Of a stretch of 64,000 nt of DNA, positions 48,754-61,187 are shown piece by piece (positions within the stretch are counted from its first letter, which is position 1; each line of letters begins with the position of its first letter). The notes under the pieces were generated by a model. That model was not told the DNA's origin. It saw only the letters and a list, made by a program, of their open reading frames with translations, and made no database searches. The stretch is from assembly GCA_030549175.1 (NCBI GenBank), contig JAUKUA010000003.1:4216001-4280000 (forward strand). The letters are read 5' to 3'. The translations under genes and the position numbers were made by a program. The DNA is from Lasiosphaeris hirsuta. Its lineage: Eukaryota > Ascomycota > Sordariomycetes > Sordariales > Lasiosphaeriaceae.

Positions 48754-50823
48754 ATGGCCGACCCCGCCGTCGCAGCTCTTAGCTCGCTACTGCGCGGCGC
48801 CGATATTGACGACCACGCCGAAGCCCTCAAGATCGCCAATGCCGCTATCAAGGTTTCCAAGCCTAATAGCCCCGACCTGGTTGCCGCCCAGCACGCCCGA
48901 GTGGTTGCGCTTCTGAAGCTTGACCGCTTTAGCGATGCGCTGCGGGCCATCGCCGAGGGCGGCGCAAGCCTTCAGAAGGCATGCGCACTGGAGAAGGCCT
49001 ACGCGCTCTACAAGACGGGTGAGCTAGATGCCGCCGAGGTCACCCTGCAGGATGCCGGCGTTGGACGGGGCATGAAGCACGTCGCCGCTCAGGTAGCCTA
49101 CCGCGCCGAGAAGTTTGAGAAGGCTGCTGCGATATACAGGGACCTGGGCGACGTCGACGATGAAGGCCAGGCTGGTGAAGAGAACGACTTGCGGATCAAT
49201 CTGTCGGCGGCGAACGCTCAGCTTGAGTGGCAGGGTAAGGGCTGGGCTGTGCCTGCGGACCAGAAGCAGCCAGGCAGGGAGGACCTTGAGGGGTTCGAGA
49301 CGGCCTACAATGCTGCGTGCGGCTGCATATCGAGAGGGGACTTTGCGAAGGCGGCTGTCCTATTGAAGCGCTCAAGAGATCTTTGCGAGGCCACGGACGA
49401 CCTGGACGAGGATGAGAAGAAGACAGAGCTGGTGCCCATCGTTGTCCAACAGGCCTACGTGTACACAAAGCTGGGGAAACTTGCCGAGGCTGCAAACTTG
49501 CACAAGTCTCTCATACTCTCCGAGTGAGTGTATAACGCCGCGTGCCTTCTGTGTTGGAAGCCCGCTAACCATGAGCCCAGCGTGTCTGACTCGTCCACCA
49601 AGCTCATTGCCCAGAGCAACGCGCTGGTTCTCCAGGCTGAAAGCAACCCCTTCATAGCGCAGCGGCTGTTTGAATCTCTCCCAGAGGCTTCCGGAACCGA
49701 CCGTCTTTTTCAATATCAAAGCTCCGCCCTCCGACACAACAAGTTTGTCATAGATCTTCAAGCACAAAAGTTCTCAGGAGTCAAGAAGACCACAACCAGC
49801 ATTTTATGCGATGAGTCCGTGCCGGTTATCACGGCCGCGAAAGCCGATCTAGGGGTCCTCAACGCAGCAGCAGCATCTCAACTAAAGACCGGCAAGGACA
49901 CCCTCAATCATATCCTCCCCTTGCTGGAAACCCGACCCAGTGACGTCGGTCTTCTCCTAACTATCATTCAGCTGTATATTCAGCTTCAAAACCCCGGGCC
50001 TGCCCTCAACATCCTCGAGGCCTTCTTCAAGAGGCTCGAGACAGCCACGACAGCTGACCATGCAGATGTACGTTTTGCGCCGGGTCTGGTTGCCCTGGCT
50101 GTATCGCTGTATCGTAAACAAGGCCGGCACTCGGCAATCCGGAAGGAACTTGCCAAGGCTGCTGCGCATTGGCAAAGGAAGAAGTCGGCCTCGGCAGCAG
50201 GAAGCGGTAGCTCGCTCGTCCGTGAAGCTGGTATCGAGCTTCTGCGCTCCGCCCACCCAGCTGACCTAGCCGCCGCAGGCGAGGCCTTCTCACACCTCGT
50301 TTCCACGCAGCCGGGTGACCGCGTAGCCACCGCTGGTCTAGTAGCTAGCTTCGCCACAAGCGATTTTGCCAAAGTGCAGCCGTACCTCGACACCCTTCCG
50401 CCAGTCGAGACGCTGATAGATGGCATTGATGTGGATGCCCTTATCGATGCTGGTGTTGCCGTACTACCCGTCGCGGCTCCCACTGTTGCATCCTTGGGCA
50501 AAAAACGGTCGCTTGACGAATCCGGAGCGGATAAGGGGCAGCAGCAGCCGGCCAGGAAGCGCCGCAAGAGGAAGCTGCCCAAGAGCTATGACCCGAATAA
50601 GAAGCCAGATCCGGAGCGGTGGTTGCCGCTGCGCGATCGCAGCTCGTACCGGCCCAAGGGGAAGAAGGGCAAGAAGCGTGCTGCTGAGGCGACTCAGGGC
50701 GGTGTTGTGAAGGAAGAGGAGACACTGGAGTTGGCAGGTGGCGCGGGATCCGTCAAGGTGGAGAAGGCACCAGTGGGCGGCTCTGGCGGGGCGGCAAAGA
50801 AGAAGAAGAGGGGAAAGAAGTGA
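48754..50823 (+). CDS. SRP72: Signal recognition particle subunit SRP72
   Basis: Core protein of the SRP S domain; binds 7S RNA with SRP68 and is needed for ER targeting of secretory proteins. Exons 48754-49523 and 49581-50823 give 670 residues. TPR-like helices fill most of the protein (for example ACALEKAYALYKTGELDAAE, and NAACGCISRGDFAKAAVLLKRS). Near the C-terminus, about residues 585-635, is the lysine-rich RNA-binding SRP72 motif RKRRKRKLPKSYDPNKKPDPERWLPLRDRSSY, followed by a KKGKKR tail and a final KKKKRGKK. The start at 48754 has a good context (CACACCATGG); an in-frame ATG at 48706 would add 16 residues without similarity. The 57-bp intron joins LILSD to VSDSSTK. Confidence 0.95.
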
Positions 50824-51961
50824 ATATGTCTAGCCGATGTCAAATACCAAGATGTAGCGTTGAACGCGGCAAAGTGCCAAAACAAATCATTCCCGAGCCG
50901 CATTGACTGACAATCGGCTCAGCTATCTTCTCTATTTCACAGCCGCTTGAGTTTATAGGGCATAGAAAAGTGCAATCAAACAAGATCTAAAGATACATTG
51001 CATTCGGTCGCCCTCTTCAACACAGTGCCCACCAGTCGATTGATGGATGACAGCAAGATAGCAACTGGGTTTAAGTCCAGAGCCCCACACCATTTTGCTT
51101 GCCATAAATGAAGACTGCCAATACGACGAACCCAGCCTAACCCCATATATGCTTTCGTCCATCCGCCCGTTCAAAGTAACTTCTAACATAAAACAGAAAG
51201 TTGTTTTTATTTTCCCTTGAAGTTTTTGGAGAGAAACCTAACAATATCCGATCATTTCCCAATATTCCAACCCTTTTCATGGACCGCCCTCGTTTGGGGG
51301 GGGGAATAACCATGGTATCTCGAGTTAAGAGCCCGAATCAAAAGAGTGCAAGAAGTGGAAAAAAAATAAAGGAAAAAAAAATGAATATCCCGTTGCTGTT
51401 GCCGTAAATCTCCCGTCTTCTAGCTAGTTGGGCAAGTAAGCAAGCCTTTTTTAGAAAAGTAAGAAAAATAAGTGAAAACTAAAAAGTGTTATGCCCAATC
51501 CCTTGGCTGTCATCAATGTCCGTTCGTGTGTGGAATAGAGACACCAAAGTTCTCGAATACTCTCCAACAGAAACGAAATCCCGAATGCGAGGCTCCACGT
51601 CTTTCTAGCCCCTGTTCCGGGGAACAAACAAAGGGAGAAAAGGTGGAAAACTTTGAAGCGAGTTATTCGCAAGCAAGCAAGCCTCTGATCCTAGCACAGG
51701 TTTCCCCTGGCTTGTAATGTACAGTGTACCGCAGGCATCTTGACGATAAAAAAGGAAACGATGCCCCCGAAAACGGGTCGTAAGGCGGACATTAAAGAAT
51801 CATGCCCTTAGGCACCTACATAACAGTTAACTTTTGTGATGTCCCAACTGACAAGCAACCAATCCCCTGCAAGTCCGAACAACGAGGCCAAAACACAACC
51901 TGAACCCGGAATCCAACTGCCAAGATCACATCATCCCTGCGTCCCGTCCCCGAGACTGACA
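50824..51961. other. Intergenic, convergent 3' flanks
   Basis: 3' flanks of the convergent SRP72 and Sec7-PH genes. It has a G9 run (51296-51304) and A-rich stretches (51359-51381). Nothing else seen. Confidence 0.6.
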
Positions 51962-54900
51962 TCATGCGCTCACAGCCTGTAACGGCGGGCTCGGGAGCCG
52001 ATCAGCCTCCTCCCCATCTCTCTCTAACGAGCCATCCCTAGCAGGGGACGATGCTGGTTCTGGTGTGAAAAACATTGTCTGTCTCTTGCCCCGGCTCGGG
52101 GGCGGACTGATATCACCATCCAGGCTAAATTCCGGTCCCTCTTCATACTCGCCAGGCTCCGGCTCACCCTCAATAGGCGGCAAGGGTGTTCGGCGCCCAT
52201 CAGAAAAGCTGATGGCCGCGTCGCTGTCCTCATCAGATGGCAGAGCCAGGCTTCCAGACGAGACCAAGCCTTTGGCAGCCTGTGCTGTTGAGTATTTCCT
52301 GTGCAACTCTCTGAAGCTTCGGGCTGTAGCGGTGCTTCCGCTGGCGGCAGAGCCTCGGTGCTCACGAGCGGCGTCAGATGTCGAGTGCGCAATGAGGACG
52401 GAGCGGAAATCGGTGACATCTAGGGTGGGAGCACCGCGAGTGCTGGTGCTGCTGCCGCCAATAGACGGGGCCACGGCTTCCTCTCGTTGCTTCCAGTGGC
52501 GGATGCGCTCTTCTGGCGACAGACTTTGCATCTGCAGCTCGTTCCCAAAGGTAATCACCGAGGCCTTCTTACCGTGGACGACGAAGGATCCGGTACCCCT
52601 TGCTAGAACGTCCGGACCGTCGCGGGCCGTCTCGTCAGACATAGCGCCACTTGATACCGAGTCTCTACCCCTGCGGCTGCGGTGGTGGGAGATATGACCG
52701 GCACCCTCCCTAAGTGTGCGCTGGAGACTGCGACGGATCTTATTGCGATCATGTCGCTCTGTGGAGGCACCGTGGGAGTGACGCTCGCGTCGTTCACCGC
52801 CCTCTTCTGTCTCCGCAGCAACACTTGACGACCTCGGTTCCGAGGCGCGTGCTGTCTCGGCCCCAATCAGCCCTGCTTGCTCCAATAAATCACGCTCGTC
52901 TGCGTCCACTTCGTCCGATCGGTCGAGCTTCGCTCTTTCAGCAGCGGGGACGGAACTGGCTTTGTTCCTCGGAGGTGTTGCCGTTATGGACATATTAGAT
53001 GAAACGGCACTCGAGACTGAAGCCTTGCGCAAATCTACAGAATCGAATGCCAGACCCGGCAGCTCCCAAGAGTTCTGTGACCTGTGGAAACTCGAACCAG
53101 TGGCGCTCGTTGGTGGTGTCTGAAAGATTTCTGTTCGCGGCGACGAGTCCTCGTCGGACCTCCTAGTGACGGTGGAAGTTCTCGTCAGCGAGAGCTGGGT
53201 GGGAGAGTGCGGGCTCTTTTGGGTGACCGAAGTGTTGCTTGACTTGGGCTCTTCTTTGGCCAATGGCTGTGCAGAGAGAACTGAACCGTCTAGGCCCGTA
53301 TCCAAAGGCAAGCCAAGCAACTGGCGCTCCTCTTCGAGGTCCAGTAGCAGGATATCTCGATGGCACTTCAGTTTCCATATTTCCATCCGCGTCCATTTGA
53401 GCTGGGCTGCTATCCGCGCTGCCGAGAGCAGCATTGCCTCGCGAGTTTTCGGTTGCACTGGGGCAAGAAGCTGGAGATGCCTCGAGTTTCGAAGTTGAGA
53501 GTCAAGAGTCCTCTCAGCTTCCTGCAGCTTTTCGTTGGCATCTGCGACTTTTTGAAACATGATGGCGCGTCGAGCTGCCAGAATATCCTGTGCCATCTTG
53601 TGGTCTATCCGACTGCGAGCAATCGTAACCTCACCTGTCGGCGTCTGGATCAATTGCGCGCTGTCGGTATCGAGTCTCCTTATTGCTCGCCGGCCTTGGC
53701 CATCGTAGCTACCTCCTACAACACCTCGCATTCGCACACCCGAGGTTCTGAAGGCAGCCGCGTAGTTGAGTTTCGCCAACCAGTCATTCATCTCCTCCTC
53801 ATCTTCCGCAAGGAGGACCTCCTCAAAGCCGCCATGTCTGACATAGACAAAGGCATGCTTATGTTTCTTGTAAGTCGAGTCCATGAGGGCTACGGCGCCG
53901 TCAGTAGATATCAAGCCGTCGGGCTTGAACTGGTCGAGTGGGGGTTTGAAGATACACGGATCTCCATCATGGCCCTTTTTGACATGTTCGTCGTATTGGT
54001 GCATGAGATTTTTTATCCAAGTCGTGTTGCGGAAAAAGTAGAGCTGCGCACCGGTGAGGATAGCGCCCCACTCCTGCCACGGCGACCTGGTCTTCTTCTT
54101 CTTGGTATCTTTACGCCACAGAATACCGACTTTCGTGATTTTGATGTCTACAATACCCGGGTGCGCATCCTCTGGGTTTGTGGCGGTCCTCTCCGTCATA
54201 AACGCATCAGGGCGAGACCTCGCCGAGACGATTTGCAGCACACCTGTTTTGAAAAAGGTCTTTTGTAGCTCCTTCAGGTTCAGGGACCTGGCGGTCCCCA
54301 GGTAGGTGTATGGATCATCTAAGTGCATCACATCCCTCAGATTAGGCCGCAATATGTCCAGTCTGTTGTCGATGATCAACGTGTATGGATCAATAGGCTC
54401 CTTCGAAACTCTCTTCGCCGGGTCTGGTGGAACGGTTGGAAACAAAGACTTTTTTTTCGCCTTGTGGGCGATGATGCGCTCGCCGTTGATATCGTAGTCA
54501 TCTTCGACATGAATAAAAGGGGTATAAGTAATGTTGTCATAGAAAACCTCTAGGATCTCGTCGAAAATGCCCTCGCCTCGCGTGTTTTTCAAGTAATCTG
54601 CCTTTTGCATCTTGTGCTTGTTGTTCTTGTTGAACACGTCCGTATGGAGGATCAGGAGAGAAAATGCAATGAAGTAAGCCTGGTCAGGGTTGGCATAGAT
54701 GCCGGGATTGCATTCGTGGTAACGATTGGCAAATGCTTGCAGGCAGCGGTCAATCTGCTGGGTCTCTTTCGGCAGCTCAGCTTCCATAAGGAGCTTCCGA
54801 ATGGCCATGTCCATCGGATCCTCAAAGAATCTGAAGCTGCGCATGTAACTCCGTAGTACGGACTGGGAAAATGGGTCAGTGCCCTTGCAGACGGCTGCTG

Positions 54901-56463
54901 CTATCACACTCCTACTAACAACCTCTAAAAGACGCTCAAGGTATTTTGAGGGTGTGTCATCTTCTCGGCGCTCTGGGAGGATGATAGAGTCCCTTGGCAG
55001 CTGGAGAGAATTATTTTTAGAGGTATTTGAGCCCGGTGTTGCAGGTGTCAGTGTTCCTTGACGAGCTGATGATGTTTCTGAGTTTTGCCGCAAGCGGCTA
55101 AGACCCAGAAGATCCCCGAAGCTCTTTCGACCCGTGGAGGAGGACGTCCTAGTGACTGGGGGCGCCAGATGCTCATCCACAGATTCTCTCGGTGATTCTT
55201 TCCCCAGCGAGCTCAAGGTTGAGGACCTGCCCCTTTTATGGCGGTAAGCTCGGGTGGGCGATGAGTGCCCGGAGTGCCTCGAGTTAGGGCGGAAGAAAGC
55301 GGTTGCTGGTGAGGCATTGGGCCTTGAAAACAGGCTGAGGCCTGTGGTAGGTGGGGTTGTAATACCATTTCTAGACGACGGCCTCGACGGCGTTGGGGTG
55401 AGTTGAGAGCTGGGCGGCGACCTGGACGGTGATCCATTGGCTGATTCGGGAATAGGGGGTGCGAGAGAAGAATGTGAAGGGTTCGCCTCTTCTGCAAGTG
55501 AGGCTCTGCTTTTCTGTTGTAGGTGGGCAATAGGAAATAACGGCTCGGGTTGTTTGCGCTTTCGTCGCGACAGTTTAAAGAAGGTGGTCGTCGTGCTGAC
55601 TGTGTGGGTCGTCGTTGTGGTGCTCCCATACACCCTGTCTCCTGAGCTGGCATCCGACCTGGATGACTCGGAGAGGCGGTTAACCGGGAGGGCCAGCGTT
55701 GACGAATGGTCTTCGCCATATGCGGGGGGGCATGAGATGACGCGGGCCGCCTTGGTTCGTCAAAGGTCACGCTCTGCTTGCTGGGCGAGCCCTCTTCGGG
55801 AACTTGAGACATTTGCCTAGTCCTCCTCCCAAACCGCTCGTTCGATTCATCCAGTTGCTCAGTCCTAGAAATCTCGCCGGATCTGCGGATCCGGGCGGCA
55901 AAATTTAATCGCGAAGTCTGCTTTCGGGGAACAAGGTCGTCGAAGGTGGGCGCGGTGGTGATGATCTCGGGAGCTGCGGGGACATGGGTAAGTGCCTGCT
56001 GACAGATAGGTGGCCTGGCACTGCGGGTACGTAAAGCAACTGATGAGAACATACGACGCGGAAGCGGTGGGGCCTTCTCTGCTGCCGCATGGAGCTTTGC
56101 CTTGGCCGCCAACTGAGAGTCGGACGCATTACGAAACCTCAGCATGGAGAACCGGCGATGCTTCTGTGATTCTGTCTGGATTCCCGGGGACCCTGGACGG
56201 CCGGGGATGTCGAGGGTAGATCTCCCGGCATGGCTTCCGGTATAGCTGGAAGAAAAGGATGTGCGATCGATGGGGGGCTCGGCGGGAGAGACGGGAATGC
56301 TGGGCGCGGGGAAATCTTCCGCGACTGCAGTCAGGACGGGCAAGTCGGAGGTCGATTCGGAGCGAGAAGACGGCTGTTTCGGCACAGCAAAGGTGTCGAG
56401 GATGGTGTGGCGGCGCATGTCAGACTCGCTGGCCATGATGCCGCGGCGTCGTAGGAACGGCAT
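51962..56463 (-). CDS. Sec7-PH Arf guanine-nucleotide exchange factor
   Basis: Large Arf-GEF activating an Arf GTPase at membranes; the Sec7 plus PH layout resembles EFA6 and yeast Yel1, but orthology is not certain. Model: exons 56055-56463, 55742-55973 and 51962-55658 (minus strand), 1445 residues. The N-terminal ~440 residues are Ser/Pro-rich and disordered. The Sec7 domain (~440-600) contains LPKETQQIDRCLQAFANRYHECN, whose Glu is the catalytic finger, and YFIAFSLLILHTDVFNKNNKHKM. A PH domain (~725-860) starts at KVGILWRKD. A helical segment QDILAARRAIMFQKVADANEKLQEAERTL and a long disordered tail follow. Intron 1 (55974-56054) is stop-free and in frame. The second junction is uncertain: either an 83-bp intron (55659-55741) or a one-base deletion in the C7 run at 55724-55730 (see findings). 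Confidence 0.9.
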
Positions 56464-57377
56464 GTTCTATAGCTGTTTGCGATCGTCATAATCCATCGGG
56501 ACGCATGAATGGCGAGCCACTTTCGTCAATATGTCGCTCTTCGCGTGCATCGATATAATAAACCGTCAATCGGGGCCGTGCAGGGCGAGTGCAGGCGATG
56601 CGACTAAATAAAAGAGCGAGGGGTGTCGCGCAGATGGCAGACTTAGGCGCCGTGATGTGACGCCGGTTGGGCGTGTAATTCGTAGGGAAAGGCGAGGAGG
56701 ACGTCGAGTCGTCGAAAAGAGTTTGGCCCTTGGTTCTGAAAGACCAAGAGTGTCTGATCTGGCCAGCGCCCTCTGCTCAGTGCTCACCAAACGACCAAAC
56801 GAACGGACCAACCCAAGTGGGTGTAGTGCAGGTAGGTAGGTAGGAGGCGGGTTGCAAGTGGACCCCGTTGGGTACAGCCTGCCTTCTTTGAGGCCTAGGC
56901 GTCCCACCTTCCATCTCACTAGCTTAAATCCGGAACATGATGCAACTCCTTCGCTCCCACTTCGCTCCCAGCGCTGAGTAAATCACAATGATCTGTGGGA
57001 ACAGGTCAGGGGGATGTGGGTACTGCGCTGCGCAGTAGGTCAGTATGTGGTCAATTGTTTCACGCCTGCTTGGATAGCAGCAATTGGTCTTGAACATACG
57101 CTATCGACTCATCGGCGTCACGTTTACTGCTAAACGTCCTCCGCTCTTCGCAATGCCCAAGCACCTACATACATGGATACATCCAAGATAGCAGTACTAG
57201 GTTCGCGCAATTACGAAGTACGCGTCTCCATGTTACACACTTCGTAAATACAGGACCCCCACGCTAAGAGCGTGCAACCAACCCAAAACAGTCCCATCCA
57301 AAGTACCCTTTTCCGCTTCAAACGCCGACAAGCCATTTCAACATCACTTACACGGCAATACCTTGCCAAACAACCAT
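56464..57377. other. Intergenic Sec7-PH / ECM14
   Basis: Upstream region of the Sec7 gene and 3' flank of ECM14. A tetranucleotide GTAG/GGTA repeat is seen near 56829-56843. The 117-codon minus-strand frame at 56566-56919 has no domain. Confidence 0.55.
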
Positions 57378-59149
57378 TTACCGCCTTCGCCTCCTCAAGT
57401 CCCGCCATTCGTCATCCTCGTCATCATTCTTTTTAAAGCTGTACTTCTCTATGCCGTTATTCCCCAGCAAATAATCCCCGAAATACTTGAGTGCATTCAG
57501 CATTTCCTCCCCAGCGGGAACGATCTGCTCGCTAGGGAGTAAGAATCCATAGCTCCCGGTATCCCTAAGCTTCACCTGGTAGCTGTATTTGGCGTGGAGC
57601 TCGTCTATCATATGTATGGTTAGCAAGTGCCGCTTTAGTACGAAAAAAAAAATGACAGAGTCGTGGTGCAAGACGTACGGTAAAACCAATCTATCGCTGA
57701 GCCACCACCGGCCTCGATTCGTGGGAGGGATTCGCTTGCGCTGTATGCACGAGCAACAGCGCCCTCACATGCCGAGCTCACCGTATATGTTTCCCCGCTG
57801 GAAAGCCGGATAGCTTTGGCCAGTCCAACCGCGAGCTCTTCCAAATTCTCACGATTCGGAGGATCCACCATGCAAGTGTACGTGTAAGGAAACAAGATCT
57901 GCTGCGAGTATGAATGCAGATCAAGAAACCCAATGAACTTGACACCGTTTTCTGTCTCGTTCTTCGCCCACTTGGCCAGCTCTGACGCTTCGATTGCCTG
58001 GAATGGTTGGTCGCCGCCGTAGCTCTCCGAACATGGATCGCTTTGGTGCTTAGTACCTTCCCATTCGTAGCCGAACGCATGGTCAAGGTCCAGGCCGCGA
58101 CAAAAGCGTCTTTTGGTTTGCTGTCTTGACTTGCGCCAGAGACGATCTGCTTGCCAGGTGTACTCAAACCCATCTGGGTTGAGCACCGGGATGAAGACGA
58201 TATCAAAGTGTTGAAGGAGCTTCGTAATCATTGGCTCCTTCCCATAAGCTGTGACAACGGACCAGAGGAGGTAGTTCACCGTGCTGGTGGATATCCACTC
58301 GCGGCCATGAAGACCGCCAGTCACCAAGATTGTTTTCCTTGGGGCTTTCTCAGACTCGCTGCGATCTCCGACACGGAATGCAAGGATCTCTCTACCCTCG
58401 TAAGATTTCCCAATATTCGATATCTCGGTGAATGAGGGGAACATGGCCTCAAGCAGACGCAACCAGCTCGTGATGACCTGTAGGTGTTAGTCTGGGTAGA
58501 CGGCTACCTGGTCACGCGACCATTTGAGTTGAGGGACATGACCCACCGATAGAGGCTGGTAATCGCTAAAAAAGATGTTACCCACTCCATCAACCGATGT
58601 ACGCATCTTTGATGAAGCGACCATGCTCCGGTCAAAGTCGGAGACCGTGGCGGCTCTCGATGGGTAAGTCGCCCGAACCGCCGCCGCAACATCTGGTATC
58701 AAGACAGACGGCTGCAACGAGGCGGGTAGCAATGTGAGCAGCGGCGACACATCGTCCTTGTGCAATCTAATATCGACGTATTCCGAATTAAATGCCCAAA
58801 CGTCCAACAGCATTTGCGCAGCGGCCCTTGAGAGGGCGTCCTCCTCCTCTGAGTTGGTGACATTGAAGCGAACCACGAGGTCGTGACGATAACGGGACTG
58901 AAGGTCTTCGTCGCTGGGTCCCACACCCTTCGCCCGGGTCCGCGGGGATGGCCGACCGAGGAAGACCTCTACGGCGCTGTCACGCAGCCATCTTAAGAAT
59001 GGAAAGACATGCTCGCTGCTCCGGTCGCGATGGCTAGGTGCGTCATGCCACGAAGGTTGAATACCGGCGGCGCCGACGATCGATAGGGCTGGAGTGAAGG
59101 CGAGAACGGCGAAAAGAGCGAACAGGTGTCGTGCAGTGGACAATTGCAT
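57378..59149 (-). CDS. ECM14: Ecm14-like inactive metallocarboxypeptidase (M14)
   Basis: Secretory or vacuolar M14-family protein linked to cell-wall biogenesis in yeast. Exons 58547-59149, 57679-58477 and 57378-57604 (minus strand) give 542 residues. A signal peptide ([18 protein letters not shown]) and a pro-region (~100-180) precede the peptidase fold. Zinc ligands are kept: His258 and Glu261 in [10 protein letters not shown], and the His in [10 protein letters not shown]. The catalytic Glu (Glu270 of carboxypeptidase A) is Lys479 in [12 protein letters not shown], and the substrate-binding Asn-Arg pair is replaced in [13 protein letters not shown]. This matches what is known of Ecm14, a zinc-binding pseudoenzyme. 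The start at 59149 is preferred to an ATG 30 codons upstream because it places the signal peptide at the N-terminus. The basic tail RRRRR ends the protein. Confidence 0.93.
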
Positions 59150-60023
59150 CTTCGCGTCTCCGGCGTGTACCGATATCGACAAAGAGACAAAGTGCTTGGA
59201 GAGATCGTCGTTTCTCGGCCAAGGCCAAACGGGTTGCAACTATGGAAGCAGCACATCGCCACAGGCCTCCATCAGCGGGGCTTTCATTGATTCGCAGCCT
59301 AGCTCGCTCGCCCTGGCCTGGATCCACTTCGGGGCTGCCGCGTCAGTGCTTGCCAGCTGCTGACGGGCAGTTCACAGTTTCACCAGCTGTTGGCCCCACC
59401 GTCGCCTGGCAAATAAGGAAAAGGGGTCTACGTGGGTTCGAGAGATATTTCCCCGCAGCACTCAATGGCACGGATGGCTCTCCCACACCACCATCAGGCC
59501 AACAGACTGGTCCGTAAATCCCCGATTTACGATACGGTGTTTGTCTGGATGACTCTTCAACTGAAGCCAATGAATGAGGCCTTAGATGCTCCCCTCCCCG
59601 CGCAGATAGCCATGGTTCCAATCAACAGCGCCAGTTGGCAGCCTGGATGGATTGGATGGCTCTGGTTACTGGAAGCCGCATCCTCATTCAACCAGTCGGT
59701 GCATCCCCAATTGCGGTACACGTAGCGTCCCGTGGGTGCGATTGGTCACCGTTGCTCTTCTCGAGATGCAGGCTGTTGCTGGCACGGCGGTTACAGAACC
59801 GTTGTTAGACGTCGTCCGCCCCGCATCTCTGCCTTCACCTCCCTGCAGTGAAGCGTCGAGAATCGGCCGATGCAGCTTTGGCCTGGAATGGGGTTCAGGT
59901 ACAAGTAGAAGGCACCCCATTTCCGTGCGGGCCGCCAGACCACTATCTATCCTACAGCATTTTGCTTCCATCCGGCATCGACGGCGGCCCGGTACGCAGC
60001 GTCGTGCCTTCACACCGTATACG
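59150..60023. other. Divergent promoter region ECM14 / 60-kb gene
   Basis: Head-to-head spacing of about 870 bp with no supportable gene. An open frame leading into the next CDS from 59652 has no domain before the ATG at 60024. Confidence 0.55.
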
Positions 60024-61187
60024 ATGGCCTTTGGTGAGAGCATCACCGCCCTACTGGAGACATATTCGAACTGTCTCTCACTCCTCAAGGCACTCAGACA
60101 CCGTGCAGGGAGCGATGCCGCCACGTCCGAAGACCAGCACGCTTCATTGCGCAAGTCCCTCAAGTCAGATCGTTCACAGGTGGAACGTGCCTACACATCT
60201 AGATTGTCAGAGGCAGGGAGCCGCCTCGAGAAGGGCGATGGTAAGTAAGATCCCTCCTCAAGAGGACTGGCGGCGACGGACTCTTCCAACGGCTGCTAAC
60301 GCGTCCTGGCTGAAGCCCGCGCAGTATCTGCCCTGAACCGCATCCTGAAGAAGATAAGGTCAACTGTCACGAATGTGCTGCGAATATCGAGCAAGGAGCA
60401 GAGCCCAGTCTTGGATTATGAGTCGCTCATGACCTTGTCGAACCTGTCCCGCGCCGAGGCAATCAAGACAATCGACCACCTCTCCCGCAGGCTAGGCAGC
60501 AGCTCCTCTCGGGCATCTGTAGCGCCTTCATCTCCCAAGCCCACCAAATCACTTCCGGCACCACCGCCACCACCATCACCCGCATCGCCACGGCAAAAGA
60601 GCCGCCTATCCCATAGCCCAGACACTGCGTCTACAAAACGGAGAAGCAAGACTTCTGAGATGCCAAGGTCGCCCAAGAAAAAGCGGTCTGTGGTAAAGGA
60701 ACACAGGGAGGCCAAGGAGGCGAAGGCGGAAAAGGAGGTGAAATCCGCAGGGAGCAAAGAGACACTGAAAAGCACGACAAGCAAAGAGACACTGAGAGCT
60801 GCAACGAGCAAAGACACACTGAAACCCGCGACGAGCAAAGAGACACTCAATGCCGAGGTAACAAGCCCCCCGGCCTGGCCAACACCGGAACCCAGGTCCC
60901 ATCTACGCCCTCAAGCTACACCCGAGAGGATGGCCACGGCAGCACAAAATCGGCTGTCTTTGATGTCATTCGCCTCCGACAGCACTAAGCTAGGTGAAAT
61001 TCCCGAGCGAAAGTGGAGACCACGGTACTATGTCTCCATTGATACCAGCGCGGAAGAGTACAATGTTGCCCCGTTGTATCCGTTGAGACCCTATCGGCCG
61101 GAGCCTAGGGAGAAAAGCTTTTGGGGTGGGTGGTTTGGTCGACGAAGGGAACCCTCTCACTTGAGAAACGAATCGACCTTGAGTTGA
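60024..61187 (+). CDS. Protein of unknown function with SKETL repeats
   Basis: I do not recognise a named family. Exons 60024-60240 and 60316-61187 give 362 residues. The N-terminal ~110 residues are helical and likely a conserved domain (SITALLETYSNCLSLLKALR, YTSRLSEAGSRLEKGD, SALNRILKKIRSTVTNVLR). The middle is disordered and basic, with a Pro run and KKKRSVVKEHREAKEAKAEKE. Four copies of a nine-residue SKETLxxxT unit follow (bases ~60751-60850). The C-terminal ~70 residues form a second compact part with ERKWRPRYYVSIDTS and an aromatic/Arg segment SFWGGWFGRRREPSHL. The acceptor at 60315 (CTGAAG) gives GDARAVSALNR; an alternative CAG at 60322-60324 would drop ARA in frame. No membrane segment is seen. 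Confidence 0.75.
60751..60850 (+). repeat. 27-nt coding tandem repeat (SKETL units)
   Basis: Four consecutive AGCAAAGA(G/C)ACACT blocks with a 27-nt period inside the CDS, diverged at the variable positions. Confidence 0.85.
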
